Below are positions 24,266 to 36,200 of a DNA stretch of 64,000 nucleotides, in pieces. The stretch lies in the NCBI RefSeq assembly GCF_949628215.1, contig NC_134297.1, positions 6,262,001 through 6,326,000 of the forward strand, in the 5' to 3' direction. Each line of letters starts with the position of its first letter. Position 1 is the first letter of the stretch. Source of the stretch: Phalacrocorax aristotelis. Taxonomy: Eukaryota; Chordata; Aves; Suliformes; Phalacrocoracidae. Made by a program: the position numbers and the translations under genes. The notes beneath the pieces were generated by a model that worked only from the letters and a program-made list of their open reading frames with translations, made no database searches and had not been told where the DNA came from.

Positions 24266-27200
24266 GTATGACCATTTCTGGGGTTAGATATATGTACAAA
24301 TAGGTATATGTGCACTTGCGATTTTATTGGAGGAAGGGTGCTTTGTGTTTTTTCGTGCTTTATTTTTGTGAAGCTGCTCTTTGTTTCCTGATTTATGCAA
24401 TGTGACATATAAACCCCTGGTGGGGGGACGGGACTTGGAGCTCTTCAAATAACTTTGCAGAAGGCAGCTGAGAAAGGTAAGTCCGCTGATAGACCTCCTT
24501 GTTCAGAGGAGATTGATAACCCCTTTTTTTTTTAACCTCTGTTTGCTTGACTGGGCAAAAGAATTCTGTTTCCAGTAGCATCAAAAGGCATGATCTCAGC
24601 TGAGCTGCAACACCAAGTCTGAAAGACTTGTGGCTGTAGCCGCAGAGGGATATAGAATGGTACTTTGCATCAGACATAAAATCTTGTATAATCATGACAG
24701 AGAGCCTTTGTAAGAAGATTTGCAAAATAAGTGGTGGAACACTGTCATCCTAATGCCCCAGACGAAAGCAAAACCACACAGTCATAATATTGAGAATCTT
24801 TCCATTTCTGTGGGATTTGGTTCTCAAGTTGCTTCTTCAAATACTGCCAACTGCTGAGAGAAACCTTTTTTCCATGAAAGACAATTTGAAGCCAATTTTG
24901 GGTTCTTCTAGCAGGCTGTTGCTTATTAATAGCTAATACTGTAACAATCCTCTTTTTCCTCTTCGCACAGAATGCATTGAATGGCTTTTAGTAAGTCAGA
25001 AGATGGTGTTTGCTATATTTCTAGTTTAATTGCCAAATTTTTGCCTAAGTCAGCTGTTTTGCTTTCAGTTAAGTGGTTTGACCTGTGCTCGGTAGAGTTT
25101 GTTTACTGAAAGATTTTTAATAAAGCCTGTTTTGTTTGAAGACCATAAGAATGGCAAATGGACTGGACTACTTCATTCAAGTAATGTATACATGAAAGGC
25201 TGCTTCAGTTAATTAAAAAAATAAACTACAACAAAGTAAATAAATGTAGCCTAGTAGCTTGCATTATTTGTTTTGTTTGGTCAGCGTAACACTGTGCCTT
25301 CTCTGAAGAAAGTGAGCATTAGATCAGCCTGAGCATTCCAGGATTGCAATATATAATCAGTGTTAAACTATTCAGGTAATACTCACTAAAAAGAAATGAA
25401 AATATCTTCCATTTATCCCATCCTTCAAGACTTTATATTGTTGGTTTTGTTTGTCTGTTTGCGTAGCTCGTGTGTTGATACTTTAGATTGGTAATGCTTT
25501 TTCCAGAGGAAAATGTTTTATTTATTGGAGACAAGGCTGTTTACCTTTTCGGAGAAGCAGACTTAAGATCAGTTTAAATACAAATCTTTAAATGCAGTTT
25601 GCCAAAATAGTGCATGGATCAAAAACTAAAAGAAATAATTTGTTTGCTGGGTAGTCTCCAGGCAAAGTGGTCATTGTTGAAGAAGAGGTTTAGTTTGACT
25701 TAGTTTTAAACTTGTTACAGTAGGAACTTTGGAAAGGCCTCGCCAGGGCCATGTGATAAGAGATGCAAATTATTTCATCAGCATAATTGGACCGGGCAAA
25801 ACAGAACAAGTAGAAATAATTATTGGAGAAAGGTAAAAATAACCTATCAAGTGAAAGGAGGGAGTTTTACCAACTATAATTATCACACCCGAGCAGCTTA
25901 AAAGGACAAATTGAGTGTAAATTCTAGGCTACAGATAAGTAGCGTGTGATTTACGGGAGTTTTCAGAGGACATCTCTTGGTGTTAGAAATACCAGAAAAA
26001 TTGCATAGTCAAAAGTGGTTTGAATGAATTGGGCCATGCGAATGTGAGACTAGGACGGAACTGTGGAGAGAGAGGTGCCACTGAGTGCTGTAACAGCTAC
26101 CTTTCTAAGAGAGTCTTGGTATTAAACAAAAATTACTTTGAAACATACTCCCGTAGCCAGGCACCTCACTGAATTCTGTTCTTGCTTTAGCTGGTCTCCT
26201 GAATGATTTCTGTTGGCAAGCAACTTTGCACATCTGTCTCTAAAGGTGTCTGTTTTGAAGCCATGTGATGTTTTTGGGCAAGTTTTCAATTTTCTGCTTC
26301 CTATTCTAGGTTTTGTACCACTGAGGTCACATACCTGACCATTTTTACGGCATGGGGCAGAGGATCTTAGGCTTCAGTGCTTATAATGTTTAAACTTAAA
26401 TGTCTGTTATTGAGGATATTAGTACAGCATGTTCTGCCTTAAAATGGCTACAGAGAGCAAAGAAAAACGCTAGCCCCCAAACCTTCAAAGTACAAATCTG
26501 GTCTTTGTCCTTGAATATGTTTGAATTAGTGTTTAGTGCTCTTTGCATAACATTATTAACCATCCTCATAATAGTTTTTATTCACATTTTGCTGTAAAGA
26601 GAAATAGTGCTCTTACTTTTAGCACAGTTCACGTGTAACTAATATATGATAAGGCACGCCTTGTAGCTAGAAAGCACTTTTTGCCTCCCGAAGACGTATT
26701 TTCTTATGCAGTAATATAAGAACAGTAAATGGAGGCAGCAAGATATGTTAAAGTACAGCTTTTTTCTCCCTGAACATATTTTCCTTGTATAATTGCATGT
26801 ATTTATCTCTGTGTTTTATAGTGCATTTATAAAGGCATTCCTGCCTCTCTGATTTTGCAAAAAGCTCTTATTCACTCTTTGGGCAATTTCAAGAATTGTT
26901 CATTTGCAATTTATTATATTTGGAAGCACTTTATAATGTGGAAGGAGATGTGAAGCAGGGCCTTGATAAATAAGTCATTATGGCTGCAACAATAGCTATG
27001 TCTGAGAAGGTATTTTCATAACTCATTAACACTGTTTCCATTTGAGAGGTGAAGGCCTAAAAATTAACCTAAGAGCAATTGGGCTAATTTTTCAGTAGAC
27101 TTTCAGTTAAAGAAGGATAAATCAAAATGGGATTAACTTTTGTCACTTTATAGATCGCATCGTTGCTGAATTTCTCAAGCATAGTTTGTCAACTTGTAAC

Positions 27201-30200
27201 AAAATTAAAATTTTTTATTCTACTAGTGCTGTTTTGAAACTGCTAGAGGTGCAAGTTTTCTGCCATCGCTGACCCCGTAACATGAGGTCACGTTAAGGCA
27301 ATAATCCTTCACTTCAGTAAGGTTTCGTAGCACACGCTGTCATTCATAGGGACAGCCTTTTTTGGAGACAGTGCTCATTCTTTTTGGCAAAATAAGCACA
27401 TTTTCTGCTTCTCTTTCCATGTCTTTGTTCCTTCTCTTTGGTTTTTCATTTTGTCTCATACTTGTCATTGTAGACCTAATGACACTTGATTTTCCTAGTG
27501 AGCGTTAGAGAAGGGTTCCCAAATTTAGATTCGTCATGTACCACTCTCTTATAAGCAGAATCATTTTTACCAGACCAGCAAGAGCTCCTAGCACTGTCCT
27601 AAGCCTCACTTGTTCTCAAGATCTAGGTGTGGAGAGAGAAATTTCCTTCCCCCGTCCATTCTCATCTCACATGGATTCGGTGGTAGAAACCCAAAGGCTA
27701 CTTCGCTTTTGGGGAAAGTTCGAGCGGTGCTTAGTGCTCAGTCTCAACAGAGGGGAGAGGAGGCAAGATGGAATTGCTTCTGCACCACTTCCAAGTGACT
27801 CTGGTGCTACTAATCATACATACGTCATGGTCTGGGTACCCCTGTTTTGGACAGGAATGACAGCAACTCTGATCCTTTTGAAATTTGGTGGAGTTCAGTC
27901 ATTCATTTTTATTGTCTCCCATTGCACCTGTAGACATCATCAGAGGAAAAGGAGGAATGCGAGGAGATCCAGTCTGCTCTCTGCACTCAGCTTAAAGACG
28001 GAACAACACATGGTTTATGTAAATGGTCACACGTAACCAAACCAAGGGGTATGGTTGGTGGGGGGTGCGTGCCTGTTGTCTGGATTGTTTTAGCACCATA
28101 CTGCCAACTTCCTTCTCTGTTACGATGATATCACACCAAAATAACCTTGCTTAATAGGCTTAAACAAGGGTTGAATGCCAAACTCTAAGCGGTAATGAGG
28201 GAGGCCCCTCTGAGCAACAGCTACATCAGGTGAATGAAGTCATAGTTTTGCTTTAGTGCTGCGTTTACCTTAGATTCTCTTTCCAAAACCCACTTGAGCT
28301 ACATTTGGTTGATTGTTGGTGCACTGAACGAAGCTCTGGAATGGTTCTGTGTATACATTTCTCTTACAAACAGATGTTTGGTCTCTTTTGTGTTGCACTT
28401 CTGATTTCTCAGAGGGCTCTTCCTCTCTAAGCATCTTATCAATAAATGAAGGCATTACCAATGAAAATATATCTGGAAGATTTGGAACACGAAAGCAATG
28501 TAGCGTAGCAGGATTGAACTCTTTATTGCTTAAGAAGTCTTGAAAACTGATGAAATAGACCCTTTAGGCAAAGGTAACGTTTCTGCTTTACAGTGTTAGT
28601 ACTGGATGTGTTTTGAAAACTCTGGCTGTATTTAACATAGATTCTTTCCATTTTCTAGGTGTGCCAAATATTTGCCCTTTATTGAGTTGTCCATTTGCTA
28701 GATAATCTGTGCAGAGGAGAATCTGAGTAGGAATACATTGCTTCTGGGTTTTCTAACTGATTTTCCCAAGACAACTCTAGTATCTTGTCACCCAGGAAGC
28801 AGTGTGTCTCAGAGATTTGGGAAAGCAAGCTTTGTGTGTATCTACCTGCCCCCCCAACCCTTTTTGAACACTTATTTGCATTAAATTGCCCTTTTTTCTT
28901 TGCCTAGGCTCAATAGATGAGGGGGTTACGGAGGGATTACCCACACTCCAAAGTACCTCTGGCACTAACGCTCATGCAGATGATGATGATCGGTATGTAC
29001 CAATGTAGTGTGCAAACTGTTCTGCAGCAAGTGCTATGCTGTAATTAACCTACCCACCCTTAATCCCAGAATGTTTAGTTGTTTGTACATCTAATTCTCT
29101 GTGTTGATCAAAGTACAATCAGTGCCTGAAGGATCAGATGCTTTAGAAGTATGTAGGTGATGAAAGTCAGAATTTGCTTGCTTGCTGCTTTTCATTTCCT
29201 GTCTTTTTCCAGGCAACACTGGTGAAGAAAGATATTCATGGTTTTGCTGTTTCTCCATCACTGCTCTTCTATTAATAAATAAATAAATTAAAAAAAAATC
29301 TTTACTGTGAAACAGGTGTGGTCATTGCATGCATGCTAAAGCTGACGTAAAGCCGCAAAAGCAACAAAATGAAAACAAGTACCTAGTCTTGACTTCACCA
29401 GCGTTTGCTGTTGCCATAAACCGCAGAGCAGGCAGAGCAGCCTTAAATCTTGTCTCCCAAACTTTCTGCATGTAGCTTCTTGCCAAGATGCTGTGTGTCA
29501 GCTTACTGTAAATTTTTAGCGGTCTTTTGCTGTGCTGGGATGAGTGATTTATTAAGGGAATCCCTTATAAGGGAAGGTTGGCAGAGAAGGCGGAACTAAA
29601 ATGGGCCTGTTTGGTCAAAGACGTATTGTGGCTCTGTTAGAGCGAAGTGATGTACCTGCAAGTGGCATACAAGGGTATGCACAACTGCTTTGACTTCTGT
29701 TCCTTTGCTTTTGTGGTATGTGTCGAATATGCCTTACAGCCATTCCCTTTCTAAGCAAAATTTGTAAAGTATTGACAAGCTGGCTTTTGCACAGTAGTTT
29801 GTTAGACAAGTGGGTCTGAAGAAGACGTGTGAGCATTTGGGAGCTGTTCCAGAAACTGTGTCAAGTGAAACTCCCTGTAGAGATAACTATCAAGAGCTGC
29901 ATTTTCATAGCTCATAAAATCTTTCGTGCCATTCCCATCTAAAACCTGTCCCATTGCAGGATTAAATCTGAAGGGAAAATAACTGCCTAGATAAGATTTT
30001 TTTGTGTGACGGAGTGAATTTTACCTATCTGCTAACAAACCTCAGCATAAAAATAAAACCCAGCATTTAGGGTTTGAACTGATAGTAGGAGCACGTGTTG
30101 CACTAGAACTAATCCAGGTTTTTAAACCTGGATTTAATCCTGGATTAAACCTGTAATTCTAAAGTCAAGTGGTTTTTGGCAGTGGGTTATTTCAGGAATA

Positions 30201-33200
30201 TCCTATAAAATCTTAGGGCTTCAACACAAACTGCGTAGAAAATTCAAAATATACAAAATCCTTTTAAAGCACTGAAAATTCCCACTAAAATATCTCTTCC
30301 GTGCAGAGGAGGGAAGAACGTTTGCCTTAGTTTGTGCCCAAGTTTGAAAAAATTAGTCTCAGAGTCACAGAAGCATCAGCAAAATGAACTAGAATTCGCA
30401 CATTGTTTATATAACAATAAGGTAACTAATAGTTATGGGAATTTATGAGAATTTTAGGCTCTAGAACTAAAATTTTCTACCAAGTGATTTATTTTATAAC
30501 TTGAAATGAAAGTGCCAAGACTGTACTTTGTCAAGCATTTAAATGTGTAAAACGGTGCTTCCAATTCCTAAGAAGTCTTCTTTCATATGCGTGCGTGTAG
30601 ATGCCTGTTGGGATGGGACAGTGCATTCTGATACCCTGTGACAGTCCTTCGAGCGCTGGGCCTTTGAATTCCCATTTCAAGCACAGGATGGGCATGTCAG
30701 CAAATAAATATGGCCTGTCATTCACTGTGCAGCAAGGTGGGCACATGGGTTTTGGTGCATAAAATGAGATAATACAGAATTCTGAATGAAATCAAACATT
30801 CAGCTCTAGCTGAATCAAATGAAAATATGATTAATAAATCATACGGATGGAGAAAGTTGCCCTCACTTTTTGTTTGGTATTTTCTTTAATGCACCTTTAG
30901 TTTAAGTCGAGGTTGTACATTGCTGTATTAGTAGAGATGCTCAAAATGTCAAAATCAGCTGTGAGTGGAGAGTGCAAATTTATACCGAAAAATAGGTATT
31001 TATGAGTTTTCTATTCATAAAAAAGAGCAAAAGACTGTTCCATCTGAAGGTCTTTCAGTATGACACTGTGGAAAGAACCATAAATATTTCAAAGTTTAGG
31101 ATATCTTATCTCTTGAGTTTCTGTGTTAAATAATGAGCATAATTAGTTGATCCTCCCGACTAGGCAGTGTTTTATAAACATCAGGTCACATGCAATTTTT
31201 GTCGGTTTAGTAGGCACACAGGAACCTGTTAAGTATTAAAACTACTGTTTCACAGGGAAGCCTGACATATTCTTTCCCTGATACTTTGCATTTGGTTTGC
31301 AATACACTTTTCTAGCAGAGATCTGTAATTCAGCCGTGGCCGGTTTAACAGTTAGTCTCTGTATCAGTTCGTGGCTGAGTTTTTAAAAAGGAGTCACAAA
31401 GGCTCAATTATAAAAGATGTCTCTGATCCAATATCATGAGAACCTCCACTTTTCTAAAATAATTGTTGTTTACAAATAGGGAAGATTCCTAGGCTCACTG
31501 AGCGTTCCAGCATTCACATTTGTCAGAGTTTAGTTCTACATAGTTAAATATGTATGTCATCTCTTGGTGAAAAGAAGAAAAAATTGCAAGTGGAATACTT
31601 GAACGTTACAGTGAAAACGTTTTAAACCTATCTCTTTATCTAGCTGTTACAGAAATTCTCTGAGATGTTAAATACATCTCAACTGTTAATTGCCATGTTT
31701 ATCACAAATTGCAAGTCACGAAAAATTGAGTACGTATGGGGAAAAAGAAGCAGGGGAGAGAAAATTTAATTGTGTTTCAAATGTAATTTCTTCTTTGTGC
31801 TAAGGCCTGCGGTTATGTCACCAATAGGTATTTCAGCCTGCTCGCGGCGTAAGGATGGAAAACAACATGCCAGTCACTGGTAGCTGGAGAGCCTCATGAT
31901 TCCCATTTTATCTGCTTTTCTCATCATGAAGCTTTTACATAGGAAAAACCAAACATTATTTTAAATTTCTTCCAGGGAGGTTGTCCCCATAGCGCTTCTC
32001 CTTTCCGTTTCAATCGCAGAGAAGCTGGCACCAGCACAGGCTTTGAGGATGAGCTAGCCCGAGGAAGCTGGAAAGGAAAGGAGAGCTGTGACTCCTAATT
32101 TCTGCCCTAGTTTGTCTCCCTAGAAATCTCTAGGAGCACAATGTACTTACACAGTAAGTACACAGTACTTACACAGTATCCCTTACATGCCTCTTACACA
32201 GTATCCCCAACCCAGGAGTGAGGGAGGAAGGACCTAAGACACATGTTACCAGAAGATGAAGTTCTCGATAAAGCAGGTTAAATGTTGTCACAAAAAACCC
32301 AAAATGTAATTCTTACTTGAGCGCACTAGATGTGCGTATCTATATGTACATCTAAGAGCAGGGGTTCGTGCTGCCCAGCCGGTCGTCCCTTTATCACCCC
32401 TGCACTGCGGCTGTCACTTCTGTTGGCACATAGCTGTGGAAATTTCAATTGCGAATTCTCCAGTCAGCGGAGCGCGAGGAAACCTTTTCTGAAGGGATTC
32501 GCCCCTTAGCCAGACTGCATGACATTTGTCAAATACCAGATGCGGGGAAAGTTGTCCATCCTGGGCCCAAATCAGTTTGGCCATTTGGTTATTAGGTTAT
32601 TGTGGCAGCTGGACTTCTATGTCTTATGCTTATTTTGCAACGTTGTTCTTTTGTTTTAGTATTTATTTTTGGATAACATACTTGTCTGTTAGCCTATATT
32701 GATGGAGTTTTCATTGGTAAGATAGAAATCAGAGCCTATGTTGAAAAACACCCTCATTTATTTCAGGTGCATTCGGTGAGCCATCAGTTGGCTTTTTTAG
32801 ACCTGTAAGTGGCAGTGAACTAACTACCTTTGGCCCAGGATATGAGCTGGTAACTTGCCTCTTGCAAATACTCCCTTCAGCAAAGATCAACAAGTCTGTC
32901 AGCATCTATCATTTCCACAGCTCTCTAGGACCCTATTGTGTATTAAAAAGAGGTGAAGAACAATCAAATTTCTTCCTTAGAGCAAATATTATTCCAGTTC
33001 CATGGGAGACCAGAAATCCTCATGGGTTTTACAGACTGGTTGATACTAAACTCCTGCAGGAAACTCTTTTATCTTGTGTGTATCGAGAGATACTGGCTGC
33101 ATTCTCTCTCCAGATAAATTTTATAACTGGAACTTCTGCTACTGAGACCCATCACTGTACTCAGAATTCAGGTACCCAGTTCTCCCTGTTATATTGACCT

Positions 33201-36200
33201 CTGTTTCCAGAGCAGACAAAGACAACTAAGATATTGATTTTAAAGAGACGGTCCTAGTTCTTGTCCTCCTGTGCTGCTCTAGTCTGTGGATTTTTGTATA
33301 ATGTGTAGGAGAATCTATTGGTGCAAAGTTTAGGTTTCATTCCTGTGGACGTTAGAAGTCCACGAATTCAGCGCAACCTTGAAACCAACAATGTGGGCTC
33401 GAGGTGGAAGCAGACCAGCAAAAGGATTTGTTCAGTTAGGGAGACTTTCTGACTATGTGCAACAGGAGACATCGTTGTATTTTTTCCTGAAGACATTTCA
33501 GACATTACAGTTTAGTAAAACTAAAATCACATTGTTCTGGCCATGAAATATTCAGGGTCAGAGCAGTTCCCTGCTGCCAGTGACATCTGATCTTCACAGC
33601 ATCAGGCTGTGAGCAAGCTGAAATGTCTATTTCAACAGAAAATATAGACCTTAATGCTCAGGAAAGGGAAACCCCAGGTAAGTGCAAACTCCTATTGTTA
33701 TGTTGGTACCAGCAGATTTGTTTTTATTTCACTGTGCCCTTTGGCGAAGCAAGTTCCTTGCCAGAGGACTTGGACTATAACACTGCAGTTCCCTTAACCA
33801 GTTTTTAGCTAGGGGCTCTGTAGGAGCAATTAGGCAGTTCTAAATAAATTACTGTGAAAGTTAAATTGTTCCTTTATTATAGTCTTTATGCTGCTTTTTA
33901 AATGCAGTGCTTGAGCTGTTCTCGTAGAGCCGATTGAATCAGACAAGGAGCAAGTATTGATTAATTAGATTAATATTTTAAACTTAGAAATACAAAATTG
34001 TAGATAATACTGTTTGTTCATCGAACTTGGGTTGAAATGAAAAAGAATCGGCTTTAATTTGTTCTGTAAATATCACTAAAGCTGCAAAATACTCGTCTTC
34101 TTTCCAGTTTGCTCAGTTCTTTAAATTCTTCCTCAGGGACTGTTTGCTGATCGTAAATCATCGTTATGCTTGAGAAAATGTCCATGCCTGGAAAACAAAG
34201 TCCAGTTTGCAGCTGGTGCTCAGACCTGTTGCCCAAAGAAACAGAAGTCACAGTTTTTTTTCTCTGGTTTTGTTCCAGTGTGCAAACTCAGTGACTATAA
34301 GACTTCAGATGCAGGTCAGACGCGTTGCTATAGAGGCAGAGATTTCTGGTGTACGTATAGATCTCAAGAGAAATGCAAAAGAGCAGTATTTTTCTTCTTC
34401 ACATACAAATGTGTTCAAGGTTCAGATTTCCATGGGCAAGGCTTCTTATTTTTTTCCCTCTAGCTTGCTTGTAAATCAGTGAATCTTTTCTTTGTAGTTT
34501 GGAGAACGTTCAGTATCCCTACCAACTCTACATTGCTCCTTCTACCAGCAGCACAGAGAGACCCAGCCCAAATGGTCCAGACAGACCTTTTCAGTGTCCA
34601 ACCTGCGGGGTCCGGTTCACTCGCATTCAGAACTTAAAACAACACATGCTTATCCACTCAGGTAAGAAACGTTACTGTTTCCAAGCATTACGTATAGGCT
34701 CACAGAGGTTTGCTCGCTGCGCAGCAAATATAATAATGCAGTTCTTTTTTAATCACCTGCCAAGTGCTTGAGAACTGATTTCAGAAAGCTTGGGTAGGTA
34801 TATCTCACTGAATGCTTGTTTTGAGGCATCAGATCTGACTGACAGCTCTGCTCGTGGCTGATTAGCGTTTGTGTGGACTGCAAAATATCTGATTGCTTGA
34901 AACGCCTCAGAATAAGTCATTTTCATGATAAAGATTGAGATGAACTATACCTGGCTTGTTTATTACACTAAAGAAGTGATGTAGATTGAAATTCTTCCTC
35001 TTACATGTAATTGTCCGCTGTGTTTTAGAGAAGACTTGCAGATAATATAGAACATATTATCTGTCTTATGTCCTTGCATTGAAGAATGCTGTATGCCTTT
35101 GGATCTCAGAATTTTTGGAGAGATTGCAGGACAACTGAATTGGTTTGATAATCAATTTGGCTGCTGCAGACAGTACAAGTAGCAAAAGGTTTGTGTGAAT
35201 GCCTCCTCCGAGTCTTCGTCCCCAAGCTGTTGCATTCATTTTGATTTCCAGCCTCAGTATGAACCTCTAACATCTTTGCTATCAGTGTTTTTCAGGACTT
35301 GTCAGCGTTATCTGCCAATAGCGTTGACATTCCGGTGAATGAAGGGAATATTAAAGGGTTATCACGCTGGAGCGCTAAGCCTCATGGTTTGGCATCTCCT
35401 GGTTTGAGCTTGACTCTTACCTGCCCACAGATGCTGTACCATTTTTGGGCAGAGCAACCACAATTGTCAGATTTTTTTCACTGTAAGCAATTACTCATGA
35501 AATCCCTTCAAGCAAAGTGACAGTACTATGTTTAGGCCAGCGGTAATAGTATGTATTTAATACTTTAAAAAGCAAACACTGTGGGTGTATTGGGTGCAAA
35601 ATCGTCCCAAGCCCATTCCTAAAGTCTTAGCTGAGAGCAGACAGAGCGTCTCTTCAGCAAAGCATCTCCAGCCAACCTGTGAACTGGCAGCCCCTGGGCA
35701 AAGCTGGGAGAGATTTGAATAGCAGTTTTAGAGTAATTAGTGTGCAAAAGAAACTCTCAAAAGTTGTAAATGTTCAAATTGTTTTCACATAAGCAAAATG
35801 GCTGAAGAGGCATTCCTCAAACTATCAGAGGAAGTAGACGCCCTTGGACAGTACGAAAGCATGAAAAGTTTTAGCTCCATGAGACAGTATTCTAATATAT
35901 TAACTTGTTTTCACATGCTTAACAAGGAGTTTCCGTGTAACCTTAACTACAGCTTTCACTGTGTAAAAGCCCCAATTAAAAGTTCAGCTCCCGCTTTGAA
36001 CGTTAAGGAAAGCAGAGTGAAAGACTGGTGGAATTAACAGCCTGGGCTGATGCACATTCAGCATTTGAAAAAACCTTTATTATTCCTTGACAGCCCTATT
36101 ATGAATAGAGCTCCATATTCCAGGCTTTTGGCCTCATGTTTGGATTTCCAGACTTTCTGGAGTTCAGACTTTTTATTAAATCTTAGCTTCTTGGTGATTC

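Larger units (their letters stand above)
28993..34497 (+). other. ZBTB44: ZBTB44 intron 3
   Basis: 5505 bp; donor GTATGT, acceptor TTTCTTTGTAG. No gene or transposon recognised. Notable items are the palindrome/TAATCC cluster at 30110-30147 and a short imperfect tandem repeat at 32144-32216. Confidence 0.85.

Noticed and set aside
27536..28036. 166-codon plus-strand frame in ZBTB44 intron 2
   Set aside because: No recognisable domain, and the size is possible by chance in 64 kb of six-frame translation.
34170..34482. Open frames just upstream of ZBTB44 exon 4
   Set aside because: They lie in the intron before the true acceptor at 34497 and do not continue the ZBTB44 frame.
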